Source of the DNA: Pseudoramibacter faecis
GTDB lineage: Bacteria > Bacillota > Clostridia > Eubacteriales > Eubacteriaceae
DNA: 64,000 nucleotides
Direction: 5' to 3'
NCBI RefSeq assembly: GCF_036289405.1
Contig: NZ_JAYFFI010000001.1
Span: 310,001 to 374,000 of the forward strand
A program made the position numbers and the translations under genes. Shown piece after piece: positions 32,470-42,158 of the stretch. Each line of letters opens with the position of its first letter. Positions within the stretch are counted from its first letter, which is position 1. The notes under the pieces were generated by a model. It ran no database searches and was not told the DNA's origin. It saw nothing but the letters and a program-made list of their open reading frames with translations.

Positions 32470-33825
32470 ATGCAAATTATCATTGTCGGCTGCGGGAAGG
32501 TCGGAAAGACTTTGACCGCTCACCTTTCAAAGGAAGACAACAACGTCACCATCATCGACACCAACCCGGAGAGGGTCCGCGAGGCAGCCAACGTTTACGA
32601 CGTCATGGGTATTGCAGGCAACGGCACGAGCTACGAGGTGCTGCAGGAGGCCGATATCCGGGGGACCGATATCCTCATCGCCGTGACCTACAGCGACGAG
32701 GTCAACCTGCTGTGCTGTGTGCTGGCCCGCCGGTTCTCCGAGTGCAAAACCATCGCCCGGGTGCGCGATCCGATTTACCTGAGAGACCGCGCCTATATCC
32801 AAAGGGCGTTGGGCCTATCGATGACGATCAACCCCGAATACGCCGCTGCCCGGGAAATCTCCCGGCTGCTGCGATTTCCCACCGCCATCGATATCAGCAG
32901 CTTCTCCAAGGGGCGCATCGAGATGTACCGCTTCAAGACGCCGGCGGCGGGCCCCCTCGTCGGCCGTGCGGTCAAGGATGTGCCGCTGCTGCGCCAGGAT
33001 GTGCTCGTGTGCTGCCTCGAACGGAACGGTCAGGTGACCATCCCCGACGGCAGCACCTGCATCCAGGCCGGCGATGTGCTCTCGGTGGTGCTGCCGCCGG
33101 ACCGCGCCTCGGACTTTTTCCACCGCATCGGCTTTAAAACCAACGCCGTCAAAAACGCAATGATCGTCGGCTGCAGCGAAACGGCCTATTATCTGGCGCA
33201 GATGCTCACCAAAACGGGCATCGGCGTCAAAATCATCGAGCAAAACCGCGCCCGCTGCGAAGCGCTGTGCGAAAAACTGCCCGCCGCCGCGATTATCAAC
33301 GCCGACGGCAGCGACGAAAACGTCCTGCGGGAAGAGCATCTTTCCGATATGGACGCGCTGATCGCCAGCACCGGCATCGACGAAGAGAACATCATCCTCT
33401 CCCTTTACGCGATGAACAAAGTCAAGAAAAAGGTGATCACCAAGATTAGCCACCTGGATTTTAACGAGGTGATCGCGAGCCTTTCGCTGGATTCCATCGT
33501 CAATCCCAAGCGCATCACCGCAGAATCCATCCTGCGCTATGTGCGGGCCATGGCCAATTCGGTGGGCAGCAATGTGGAGCGGCTTTACAAGCTGGCCGAC
33601 GGCCGGGCCGAAGCCATGGAATTCACCATCAAATCGGGCAGCCGCCTGACCCACATCCCCTTCCGCGAGCTGCGCATCAAGCCGGACACTCTGGTCGCGG
33701 GCATCATCCGTCGCGATCATTTCGTGATTCCCGGCGGCGAAGACACCCTGATGCCCGGGGATTCTGCCGTCGTGGTCACCACCAACAGCGGCTTCCGGGA
33801 CATCGCCGATATTCTTCTGAATTAG
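32470..33825 (+). CDS. trkA: Trk potassium uptake regulator TrkA
   Basis: 451 residues with two RCK units: an N-terminal nucleotide-binding fold starting IIVGCGKVGKTLTAHL and ending its first strand pair with VTIIDT, a TrkA_C domain, and a second unit starting MIVGCSETAYYLAQML. It binds NAD(H)/ATP at the cytoplasmic face and gates the TrkH channel. TrkH follows nine bases downstream, so the two form an operon. Confidence 0.95.
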   Translation: MQIIIVGCGKVGKTLTAHLSKEDNNVTIIDTNPERVREAANVYDVMGIAGNGTSYEVLQEADIRGTDILIAVTYSDEVNLLCCVLARRFSECKTIARVRDPIYLRDRAYIQRALGLSMTINPEYAAAREISRLLRFPTAIDISSFSKGRIEMYRFKTPAAGPLVGRAVKDVPLLRQDVLVCCLERNGQVTIPDGSTCIQAGDVLSVVLPPDRASDFFHRIGFKTNAVKNAMIVGCSETAYYLAQMLTKTGIGVKIIEQNRARCEALCEKLPAAAIINADGSDENVLREEHLSDMDALIASTGIDEENIILSLYAMNKVKKKVITKISHLDFNEVIASLSLDSIVNPKRITAESILRYVRAMANSVGSNVERLYKLADGRAEAMEFTIKSGSRLTHIPFRELRIKPDTLVAGIIRRDHFVIPGGEDTLMPGDSAVVVTTNSGFRDIADILLN

Positions 33826-33834
33826 GAGGCCGCC

Positions 33835-35286
33835 GTGAATTTCCCAATGATTCGCTACATGCTCAGCGTGGTGCTTCGGGTGGAGGGGCTGCTCTTTACC
33901 CTGCCGCTTATCACCGCGGCCGTCTACCGCGAATGGGCCGTCGCCCCGGTTTATCTCGCGCTGCTCGCCGTCTGCGCGGCGATCGGCCAGCTGTTCTCCA
34001 AAAAGCCGAAGGACATGGCGCTCTATCAAAAGGACGGCTATGTCATCGTCGCCTTTGCCTGGATTTTGCTCAGCCTGGTGGGGGCGCTGCCCTTTGTGCT
34101 CACCGGCGAGATCCACGGCTATGTCGACGCGCTGTTTGAAATCACCTCCGGCTTCACCACCACCGGTTCGTCGATCTTGAAGGATGTGGAAGTCCTGACC
34201 CACGCGAGCCTGTTTTGGCGCAGCTTTTCCCACTGGATCGGCGGCATGGGCGTGCTGGTGTTCATCCTGATGCTGATGCCCGGCGAGGGCGGCACCCACA
34301 TGAACCTGATGCGCGCCGAAAGCCCGGGGCCCAACGTCTCCAAGTTTGTGCCCCACGTCCGGGGGACGGCCGCCATCCTTTACAAACTTTATATCGGCAT
34401 CACGCTGGTGCAGATCGCCCTGCTGCTCGTCTTCGGCATGCCGCTGTTCGACACGCTGTGCATCACCTTCGGCACCGCCGGCACCGGGGGCTTCGGCATT
34501 TTAAGCGCCAGCTGCGCGGATTATACCGCCGCCCAGCAATGGATCGTCGCCGTTTTTATGATCCTTTTCGGCATGAACTTCAATTTTTACTATCTGATTT
34601 TTTACCAGCGCAAGGTCCAGCCGGCGTTTCGCATGCAGGAGATTCAGGGCTATCTGGCCATCATCGGAGCGGCCATCGTCTTCGTCACCGCCCAGCTGAT
34701 GTGCCAGACCGGCTTTTACCGCCGCTTTCCCGACGCACTGCGCGCCGCGACCTTTCAGGTTGGCAGCATCATCACCACCACGGGCTATTCCACCGCGAAT
34801 TTCGACCTGTGGCCGGCCGCCTCAAAATGGATTCTCGTGCTTCTGATGTTCATCGGGGCCTGTGCCGGCTCCACCGGCGGGGGCATCAAGGTCTCCCGGG
34901 TCATCATCCTGCTCAAGACCATCAAGAAGGAGCTCTTCACCCTGACCCATCCCCGGGCGGTGCGCAAGACGATGTTCGACGGGCACGCGGTGCCCCACGA
35001 GGTGCTGCGCGCCATCAACGTCTTTCTCGCGGCCTATTTGATAATCTTTTGCCTCTCGGTGTTTGCCGTCAGCCTCGACGGCTTCTCGCTGGAGACCAAT
35101 TTTACCGCGGTAGCCGCCACGATCAACAACATCGGGCCGGGGCTTGCCGGGGTCGGCCCCGCCAAAAGCTTTGCGGCTTTCGGCGCCTTCAGCAAGCTGG
35201 TGCTCACCTTTGACATGCTCGTCGGCCGGCTGGAGCTTTTTCCCGTGCTCATGCTCTTCATGCCCGCCACCTGGCGCAAATCCTGA
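33835..35286 (+). CDS. trkH: Trk potassium uptake channel TrkH
   Basis: 483 residues with eight to ten membrane segments and four pore repeats; selectivity-filter-like stretches are FTTTGSS, FGTAGTGGFG, TTTGYST and NNIGPGLAG. The start is GTG 33835 with GGAGG six bases upstream. It imports K+ together with TrkA. Confidence 0.95.
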   Translation: MNFPMIRYMLSVVLRVEGLLFTLPLITAAVYREWAVAPVYLALLAVCAAIGQLFSKKPKDMALYQKDGYVIVAFAWILLSLVGALPFVLTGEIHGYVDALFEITSGFTTTGSSILKDVEVLTHASLFWRSFSHWIGGMGVLVFILMLMPGEGGTHMNLMRAESPGPNVSKFVPHVRGTAAILYKLYIGITLVQIALLLVFGMPLFDTLCITFGTAGTGGFGILSASCADYTAAQQWIVAVFMILFGMNFNFYYLIFYQRKVQPAFRMQEIQGYLAIIGAAIVFVTAQLMCQTGFYRRFPDALRAATFQVGSIITTTGYSTANFDLWPAASKWILVLLMFIGACAGSTGGGIKVSRVIILLKTIKKELFTLTHPRAVRKTMFDGHAVPHEVLRAINVFLAAYLIIFCLSVFAVSLDGFSLETNFTAVAATINNIGPGLAGVGPAKSFAAFGAFSKLVLTFDMLVGRLELFPVLMLFMPATWRKS

Positions 35287-35307
35287 GCCCGTGACAATGC
35301 GAAATCC

Positions 35308-35341
35308 AAAAATACCGGCAGCTCTCGCTGCCGGTATTTTT
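35308..35341 (+). terminator. Bidirectional terminator
   Basis: AAAATACCGGCAG / CTGCCGGTATTTT hairpin between convergent trkH and csm6. Confidence 0.88.
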
Positions 35342-35359
35342 ATGCCCGGGATTGTTCTT

Positions 35360-36769
35360 TTAATTTCCGGCGTCAACGGCGCAAATAATCGCCCGATTCA
35401 TCGCGTGATACGAATCCCAATCCGCGTCTTTGATGGGATAGCCGGTACCATCGAACAGGCGTTTGATTAATTTTAATATTTCGTCGGTCGTCAGGCCCGT
35501 CCGCTGCTCGATCGCCTCCTCGGTGACGGAGACCATCTCATGAGCCGAGTCGTTGCGAATGGCTTCCTCCACCTCGCGAATGCGCGCGGCCGTATCTCGG
35601 ATATCGCGGTTATCACAAAAAGCCTCAATCAATTTTAACAAATGATCAGAACCGATATTTTTACCCGAAAACCCTTTGCGATAACCGTCCTGCAAAGCGG
35701 AATAAACCGCTTGATCTTTTTCTAATTTTTTCATATCCCATCGGCGGCTCTCAGTTTTGCCATATCGCCTTTCTCTTTCTTTCCGGGACAACCCTTCTTC
35801 CCCGCATTTGCGTTTCACCCATCCGGGAAAATCCCGATAGGCATATTGATTCACATCGATTTTGCATTGATCGCGCAAAATCTGCTCGAACAAATCGACG
35901 ATCAGCGGCGTCAAAGCGCGGCAAAAATCCACATATTCCCTGCGGTCCTTTTTAATCCAAAGCAGCAAGGCATATTCGAAGGATTTTCGCGCGTCGCTGC
36001 CTTTTACCGGCGTGACATCCATGCCGGTTTTCTTCTCCAATTTAGTAACCGTTGAAAAATCCAGCAGCTGCCGGGCCCGGGCCAGCTTCAGTTTGTCCAG
36101 ATACGCCGGATCCGGCGCGGGCATATCTTTTGCCACGGCCATCGCGGCGCGATAATCGTAGTCTTTCACCAGTTGCTTGATGATCTCCTCGTCTTGAATA
36201 TTCTTGAGCGAATGGCATTCAAATTCGTGGCAGCGGTTCTTAAAATCCGGTGCGTTATCAACGTCCACTTCCCAGGCGAGCTCGACGTCAAAACCCTCGT
36301 GCGCGTGTTCGTTCATTTTCTTTGTCGGCGTGTCCACCTGAATCAGACGCGTCTTTCGGGAAAAGCCGCGAATGGTCTGGAGCACCTCCAGCCCGCTTTT
36401 CATCGCCGGCGTCCCGGACGACACGTTGAGCAAAAGTTCATCATCCTCCGCCATTTCATCCGTGATTTGATTGATGCACTTCCAAAATTCATCGAAAAAA
36501 ATATCAAAATGCTGGACATTTCTTAGCTCCGGGCGCTCGATGATTTCGATTTCCGGCATTTCTCGATTTTGAAGCCGGGCCAGCTTTTCAAGACAATACA
36601 CATAGCGATTGTCCGACCGGTGAAACGCCAGCATTTCCGCCGACAAATACAAGATAATTTTATCCGGTCGATAAACCCGGGCAATGTGCAGCATCGCCCC
36701 ATCATAACCGTTTGTCCACGAAATCGGATCCGTCCCGCCAACCGGCGAAAATAGAATGTTTTTTCCCAT
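35360..36769 (-). CDS. csm6: Csm6, cyclic-oligoadenylate-activated ribonuclease
   Basis: 469 residues. The N-terminal CARF domain includes FSPVGGTDP and LLNVSSGTPAMKSGLEV, the ligand-binding loop. The C-terminal HEPN domain has RNDSAH (R405, H410), the RX4H catalytic motif. On binding cyclic oligoadenylate made by Cas10 it degrades RNA non-specifically. It is the last gene of the type III-A locus; AGGAG lies upstream of the ATG. Confidence 0.93.
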   Translation of the reverse strand: MGKNILFSPVGGTDPISWTNGYDGAMLHIARVYRPDKIILYLSAEMLAFHRSDNRYVYCLEKLARLQNREMPEIEIIERPELRNVQHFDIFFDEFWKCINQITDEMAEDDELLLNVSSGTPAMKSGLEVLQTIRGFSRKTRLIQVDTPTKKMNEHAHEGFDVELAWEVDVDNAPDFKNRCHEFECHSLKNIQDEEIIKQLVKDYDYRAAMAVAKDMPAPDPAYLDKLKLARARQLLDFSTVTKLEKKTGMDVTPVKGSDARKSFEYALLLWIKKDRREYVDFCRALTPLIVDLFEQILRDQCKIDVNQYAYRDFPGWVKRKCGEEGLSRKERERRYGKTESRRWDMKKLEKDQAVYSALQDGYRKGFSGKNIGSDHLLKLIEAFCDNRDIRDTAARIREVEEAIRNDSAHEMVSVTEEAIEQRTGLTTDEILKLIKRLFDGTGYPIKDADWDSYHAMNRAIICAVDAGN

Positions 36770-36790
36770 TGGATAACTCCTTTTCTATCT

Positions 36791-37114
36791 TTAAATCAAA
36801 ATGACATCTTCCTGCATCACGCCCGCATGGACACCCCAGGTCTGAATTTGCCCTTCGCCGATGATTTTATACACGCGGATGCTGTCTTCCTCTCCGCAAA
36901 AACACGGCAGCTTTGCCAAAAGCTCTGCGTATTTCTTCTGGGACAGGTGCGCTTCAAAGGCCGAACGCTGGACCCGATCGCCATAGCCCTGCAATAACTT
37001 GGCGAGCTGTGTCCGCTTTTTATTGTCGATGATATCGTAAATAATCAAAGCAAAGATTTGGCGGCTTCGCGCACGGCCGGCCTCTTCCCCCAAAAGATAA
37101 GATGCGCTTTCCAT
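36791..37114 (-). CDS. cas2: Cas2 adaptation protein
   Basis: 107 residues. FALIIYDIIDNKKRTQLAKLL carries the conserved Asp of the Cas2 ferredoxin-like fold, followed by RVQRSAFEAHLS. It pairs with Cas1 to integrate spacers. ATG 37114 with AGGTGAT upstream is preferred over a longer frame that would overlap cas1. Confidence 0.92.
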   Translation of the reverse strand: MESASYLLGEEAGRARSRQIFALIIYDIIDNKKRTQLAKLLQGYGDRVQRSAFEAHLSQKKYAELLAKLPCFCGEEDSIRVYKIIGEGQIQTWGVHAGVMQEDVILI

Positions 37115-37118
37115 CAGA

Positions 37119-38117
37119 TCACCTGATCGAAATGGGATCATAAAGCGCGGCATCTTCCGCTTCGATCGCTCTGGCCAAACGCCCCGCCTGAAATCCCAAT
37201 GCCCGCCGGAAGGTCACCGGATAATCCAAATAATGAAGGTAGTGAATGCTGGTTTGCATTTTCTTTTCCATCTTGCTCAAAAAAACAGCGAGCCCTTTTT
37301 TGGTCAAATAGCAACCGCCCGCGTCATCGCTTTCAAAATCGCTGACGGCCAACTCGTGACCGTTGAGCAAACTCATCGCCAACGAATCCACCAACACGGC
37401 GCGCCATTCTTCCATTAAATCGCTGGCCAATGTCGGATGCTTTTCGACATCCTGGTGCATAAAGCCGAAATAAGGGTTCAGCCCGTGGGACTCAATTTCC
37501 CCATAAAGCTCATTGAGCAAAATGGCATAGCCCAAACTGATCAGCGCATTAAAAGGATCTCTTGGAGGTCGGCGGTTGCGCCCGGAAAACGCAAAATCCG
37601 CATCCACACAGCGCGATAAGCCTTTAAAATAGGCTTTTGCCCCATGCCCCTCGTAACCCATGATCACCGGAATGCTTTCGGCATCCATCGCCCGTTCCCT
37701 TGCCCACAAAATGGGCATCACCTCCCGTTGCACGTTCAATGCCTGATTTCTGGCATAACGCCGAAGAATCACCGCTTGATTGTTTAATTTGGCGGCGACC
37801 ATCCGTTGACTGAGCTGAATGGCAAAACCGCTGTGGTACAGCTTTGCCTGCTGTCGCTGCAAGCCCGCCTTTTGATAAGCCGTGGCCGTCAGCCGGCCGA
37901 AATAATGCCCGCCTTTCGAAAAGAAAACCACATCGATCCCCTTTTTCATGCAGGTCTCCATGCACTGGGTTGTGAGCTGAGCCGGGGCCAGAAGCGTAAT
38001 GCCTTCAAGGGTTTCGACAGGAATGGAACGGCTCATGCCGTCCTTCGTGTTCACAACAATACGGTTCGCCTGCGATTGAATCACCGCGCCGTTCTCACTG
38101 ACATAGAGCAAACTCAT
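37119..38117 (-). CDS. cas1: Cas1 integrase
   Basis: 332 residues. An N-terminal beta domain (SLLYVSENGAVI...) precedes the helical integrase domain; likely metal ligands are the Glu in GYEGHGAKAYF, the His in YFGFMHQD, and the Glu/Asp in SDFESDDAG. ATG 38117 has an ideal GGAGGTG site, while GTG 38123 lies within it. Directly downstream of the array on the transcribed strand. Confidence 0.94.
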   Translation of the reverse strand: MSLLYVSENGAVIQSQANRIVVNTKDGMSRSIPVETLEGITLLAPAQLTTQCMETCMKKGIDVVFFSKGGHYFGRLTATAYQKAGLQRQQAKLYHSGFAIQLSQRMVAAKLNNQAVILRRYARNQALNVQREVMPILWARERAMDAESIPVIMGYEGHGAKAYFKGLSRCVDADFAFSGRNRRPPRDPFNALISLGYAILLNELYGEIESHGLNPYFGFMHQDVEKHPTLASDLMEEWRAVLVDSLAMSLLNGHELAVSDFESDDAGGCYLTKKGLAVFLSKMEKKMQTSIHYLHYLDYPVTFRRALGFQAGRLARAIEAEDAALYDPISIR

Positions 38118-38157
38118 ACACACCTCCGATTTAAATTTTTCTGATAATTAAAGCCTC

Positions 38158-39989
38158 TCGGCCGTCCCCTTCCGGGGGCTTTTGTTTTTAAATTATTTCA
38201 TCGAAAAACACCCATAAGGACGCTCAAAATGTCTCCGTCCCCTTCCGGGGGCTTTTGTTTTTAAAATTTGCGATCGACGATTGTGTAATCCGCGGTGGGA
38301 GCGAGTCTCCGTCCCCTTCCGGGGGCTTTTGTTTTTAAATGCCGATTGGGATTATGCGATCGACGATTGTGTAATCCGGTCTCCGTCCCCTTCCGGGGGC
38401 TTTTGTTTTTAAATAAGATCGTTTTATCCGCGAACAGATCGATCTTTTTGGGTCTCCGTCCCCTTCCGGGGGCTTTTGTTTTTAAATAATATGAAAAAAT
38501 TTAATTTAAACTTCGCGTTATCTTTCTCCGTCCCCTTCCGGGGGCTTTTGTTTTTAAATCCGCCGACAAGCCGCATACCAATTCTGGATTCCCTTCTCCG
38601 TCCCCTTCCGGGGGCTTTTGTTTTTAAATGAGCAATCCATCGAATTATACTTTGAAAAATACAATTCTCCGTCCCCTTCCGGGGGCTTTTGTTTTTAAAT
38701 TTATTGATATGATCATCAAAAGTTTGGAGAAATTATTCTCCGTCCCCTTCCGGGGGCTTTTGTTTTTAAATCGTCAAAAAGGCTGCGACCGACGCCGAAA
38801 AGAGCTTCTCCGTCCCCTTCCGGGGGCTTTTGTTTTTAAATAACGTTAAGCTCAATGAACGGTAAGAACATTGGCATTTCTCCGTCCCCTTCCGGGGGCT
38901 TTTGTTTTTAAATTTTAGTCAACGGCAATGAAGAATTCTGTCATGCGACTTCTCCGTCCCCTTCCGGGGGCTTTTGTTTTTAAATGATTACGCAGTCGAC
39001 GACTGCGTAATCAACGGCGTTCTCCGTCCCCTTCCGGGGGCTTTTGTTTTTAAATGGCTGAAGCACCGAATGGTTAGTGTTTTCAATTTGCTCTCCGTCC
39101 CCTTCCGGGGGCTTTTGTTTTTAAATGGCGGCGAGTCTGTTTTCAATAAACCCGCCGCCTGGTGTTCTCCGTCCCCTTCCGGGGGCTTTTGTTTTTAAAT
39201 AATTTATTGACGATTATGCGTACAAGCATCCAAACAGTTCTCCGTCCCCTTCCGGGGGCTTTTGTTTTTAAATTGAACCACGCGTTGTCTTACGACGCGA
39301 TGGACAACGTTCTCCGTCCCCTTCCGGGGGCTTTTGTTTTTAAATTTTCATGTTTTTCCCTCCTTAGCGGTTGCCCTTTCCCTCTCCGTCCCCTTCCGGG
39401 GGCTTTTGTTTTTAAATGCGTCGTCTTCTTCGTAAAAGTCCAAGTCTTCGACTCTCCGTCCCCTTCCGGGGGCTTTTGTTTTTAAATCGTTGTCTTACGA
39501 CGCGATGGACAACGCAGCAGAAATCTCTCCGTCCCCTTCCGGGGGCTTTTGTTTTTAAATTTGGTTTTTGACGGGCGTTTCGCGCGTGATCGTCAACCTC
39601 TCCGTCTCCTTCCGGGGGCTTTTGTTTTTAAATAAAAGCCTTTGCGATGAAAAAAATCTGTCTAGCTCTCTCCGTCCCCTTCCGGGGGCTTTTGTTTTTA
39701 AATTTTCCGAAAAGTTCGCGAACGCCTATAAGGGCATTCTCTCCGTCCCCTTCCGGGGGCTTTTGTTTTTAAATTTACCGTTCATTGAGCTTAACGTTTC
39801 CGAAACAAAAATCTCTCCGTCCCCTTCCGGGGGCTTTTGTTTTTAAATAAACAAATGAAAAACTTTAACTCAAACTTCGCGTCTCTCCGTCCCCTTCCGG
39901 GGGCTTTTGTTTTTAAATTTTTCCCTCCTCAGCGGTTGCCCTTTCCCGACCACCTCTCCGTCCCCTTCCGGGGGCTTTTGTTTTTAAAT
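38158..39989 (-). CRISPR. Type III-A CRISPR array, 26 repeats and 25 spacers
   Basis: Repeats are 36 bp with spacers of about 34-39 bp. On the minus strand each repeat begins ATTTAAAAACAAAAGC, has a CCCCCGGAAGGGG hairpin and ends ACGGAGA plus one variable base, close to known III-A handles such as ACGGAAAC. The leftmost repeat (38158-38193) is degenerate in its handle, and the next has one terminal change, so 38158 is the old, leader-distal end. One repeat (39598-39633) has an internal change. Transcription with the cas genes is leftward, so the leader is at the right, next to csm5. Confidence 0.97.
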
Positions 39990-40122
39990 CCTCGCCCCGG
40001 CATCCGCCTGCTGGCGCGGGCCGGATGCCTTTTTGCGGGGCAAAGCAAAATCGGTGTGAAAAAGAAGACTGTGTTGGGCCATTTTTGCGCTAAAGCCCCG
40101 AAACTTGGGCATCGGCGCAAAA
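39990..40122 (-). promoter_or_regulatory. CRISPR leader region
   Basis: The 133 bases between csm5 and the first repeat. It contains a strong GGCATCCG / CGGATGCC hairpin (39999-40029), ten bases from the first repeat. In the plus direction this hairpin ends in TTTTT, so it could also stop antisense transcription. I see no clear promoter. Confidence 0.55.
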
Positions 40123-41217
40123 TCATTCGACGGCAAGCCGGCATTTGCCAAATTCATAAAGCTTGCCTCCATACCGGGCGCATTTCACAATCCGGGGCGA
40201 AACCCCAAAACGCTTTTGATCCCGCTCATGATGATGTTTGCGGAAAGCCTTCGACTGTTGCAAAATCTGCTGGATCTTTTGCACGCCCGCCTGCCGGCCC
40301 AGCGCCGCATAGACGACGGTCTTGGTGGCAAAGCCGGCACTTCCGCCGAGATAAACCTCGCTGCCGGTCAGGCGGTCCATCCCCGAAAAGACGCTTAAAA
40401 AGCAATCTTGATACACCTTGTCAAAGCGCGCGACCGCTTCCAGCAAGGCCGCTTTCGTGACGGCGCATCGACTAGAATCAATGGTCAATGAAAAGCGGAT
40501 CGGCGTCCCCGGGCGCAGGCTTTCTTTTAAAATCGGAAGGGTACTCTCCTTTCCATCAGGTTTGCGCTCCAGCCGCTGGCACAAAATCAAATCCCCAAGC
40601 GCAAGCGGCTCGCTGTCGCTGACGATCAAGCCGGAAAGCGCGTCGTTTACCGCGTCCCCCCAACGGGTGCCGGGCCGGCCAATCGTGTGGAAAGCTTTTG
40701 TCTCCAGTGCTTGAACCACCACCTTTAGATCGTTATCGTTGCGCGCACCTTGCAAGGCGGCAATCTCCCGGGCAAAGCGCTCCGGATCTTTTGTGATGCA
40801 CCCCGCAAGCAAAATCGTCCGCAGCATCCCTTTGACGCTGCTGCCGGGCACATAGGGCTTGCCATAGGGATCTTTGACGAATGCCCAGACATTATATTTG
40901 CGGCTCGTTTCAATCGCGCCCGTCGGCAAAATATAACGCACACAGCGCTGCAGCTCTTTTCCACTGATGCGATTTTTGCGAATCCAGCTCCATAAATCCT
41001 GATTTCTGCGATACTCCGGCGGCGGACAGAGAAAATCTTCAAAAGAGGGACCAAGATTCTTTTTTTGGGCCAGCGCGTAAAGCTTGGGCATATCCATCAC
41101 CACGATTTGATGATTTTTAGGATCGAGCACATATTTCTTTTTGGAAATTTCTTCCCCGCTGCCGATGGATACCGGTCCCTGCGCCGTTAACGTCATCCGA
41201 AAAGTTTGTGCTTTCAT
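40123..41217 (-). CDS. csm5: Csm5, type III-A effector subunit
   Basis: 364 residues of the RAMP superfamily. The opening FRMTLTAQGPVSIGSGEEIS, PYVPGSSVKGMLRTILL and the C-terminal Gly-rich YLGGSAGFATKT match Csm5. It caps the Csm effector at the crRNA 3' end and helps recruit maturation nucleases. ATG 41217 overlaps the csm4 stop (ATGA) with GGAGGTGA upstream. Confidence 0.93.
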   Translation of the reverse strand: MKAQTFRMTLTAQGPVSIGSGEEISKKKYVLDPKNHQIVVMDMPKLYALAQKKNLGPSFEDFLCPPPEYRRNQDLWSWIRKNRISGKELQRCVRYILPTGAIETSRKYNVWAFVKDPYGKPYVPGSSVKGMLRTILLAGCITKDPERFAREIAALQGARNDNDLKVVVQALETKAFHTIGRPGTRWGDAVNDALSGLIVSDSEPLALGDLILCQRLERKPDGKESTLPILKESLRPGTPIRFSLTIDSSRCAVTKAALLEAVARFDKVYQDCFLSVFSGMDRLTGSEVYLGGSAGFATKTVVYAALGRQAGVQKIQQILQQSKAFRKHHHERDQKRFGVSPRIVKCARYGGKLYEFGKCRLAVE

Positions 41218-42158
41218 CGGCTCACCTCCATCCAAAAGGGTTTGGCCAGGCGATACACCGGGTGGCTGCCCGCCCCGGTGCTGACATCGGCCACCTGCCC
41301 GGCAAAACGCGTTTTAAAGCAGGAGCCCGCCGCAAAGACATAAAGGTCCCGCTTGCGCAGCTGCTCTTTGGCATAGCTCGCCGACGCCACAAAGCCGCCC
41401 CGCCGGACCAGCTTGTAACTCGCGCCTTTAAGCGCGTCGGTCAGCTCCCCATCTTCCGGCAAGGCGTTGCTTAGCGTCATGTGCCAAGGGCCGTCCGCTT
41501 CCAATCGGCGAGCAATCGACCGGGGCAGCGGCGCTTCGCGCCAGGTGAATTTGCCCAGGCCGGAAGATCGCCGGCCGCCGATCCCAACGAAGGACAAACT
41601 CGTCAGCAGCTCGGCCATCAGCCGCCGCTCCGCTTCACCCGCCGTGCGCACCAACGCATAAAGCCCGTTGTCATCATCAAAATAAAATTGCTTGACGCGG
41701 TAGGGCTCGGGCTCTTTTTGCGCCGGATCGTTCCCGTTTTGAAGGCTGACCTGTGTTTTCATATTAAAGTGGCCGAGCGCCTCCAAATCCCGGGTCCGTT
41801 CCAGCGGCATTTCCCCCTTTAAAAAGGCATCAAAGCAATCCATCGCCACGTATGTCATTTTTTTATACGCCTTTTTAACGCTGGAATCGCCGGCTTCTGC
41901 TTTGCTTTCGATATGCATAAACGGCTTGGGCAGATAATAACGCTCGCCCATCAAGGGCATCCCGTTTGAAAAATTCAGCCGATCCTCCCGAACGGCGGTT
42001 AACAGCGCTTCGGCGCAGGCTGCATCCCTTTTGAGCGCCTCGATAAACAGCGCCGAAAAAAGCGTATCCGCGCCGAAGGCCGAGCGCCCATTTTCAAGCC
42101 GCTGATCCCCGAAATGGACCCCGGTTGAAAAACGAAATTGAATCAACGCCGTTTTCAT
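41214..42158 (-). CDS. csm4: Csm4, type III-A effector subunit
   Basis: 314 residues, RAMP family. ALIQFRFSTGVHFGDQRLEN at the start, FGADTLFSALFIEAL, and the Gly-rich SFVGIGGRRSSGLGKF are characteristic. Csm4 binds the crRNA 5' handle and Cas10 at the base of the complex. It overlaps both neighbours by four bases. Confidence 0.94.
   Translation of the reverse strand: MKTALIQFRFSTGVHFGDQRLENGRSAFGADTLFSALFIEALKRDAACAEALLTAVREDRLNFSNGMPLMGERYYLPKPFMHIESKAEAGDSSVKKAYKKMTYVAMDCFDAFLKGEMPLERTRDLEALGHFNMKTQVSLQNGNDPAQKEPEPYRVKQFYFDDDNGLYALVRTAGEAERRLMAELLTSLSFVGIGGRRSSGLGKFTWREAPLPRSIARRLEADGPWHMTLSNALPEDGELTDALKGASYKLVRRGGFVASASYAKEQLRKRDLYVFAAGSCFKTRFAGQVADVSTGAGSHPVYRLAKPFWMEVSR

Noticed and set aside
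32815..34356. Minus-strand frame of 513 codons
   Set aside because: Antisense shadow of trkA and trkH.
38295..40460. Plus-strand open frames with repeated LRPLPGAFVFK or SVPFRGLLFLN peptides
   Set aside because: They are translations of the CRISPR repeats, not genes.
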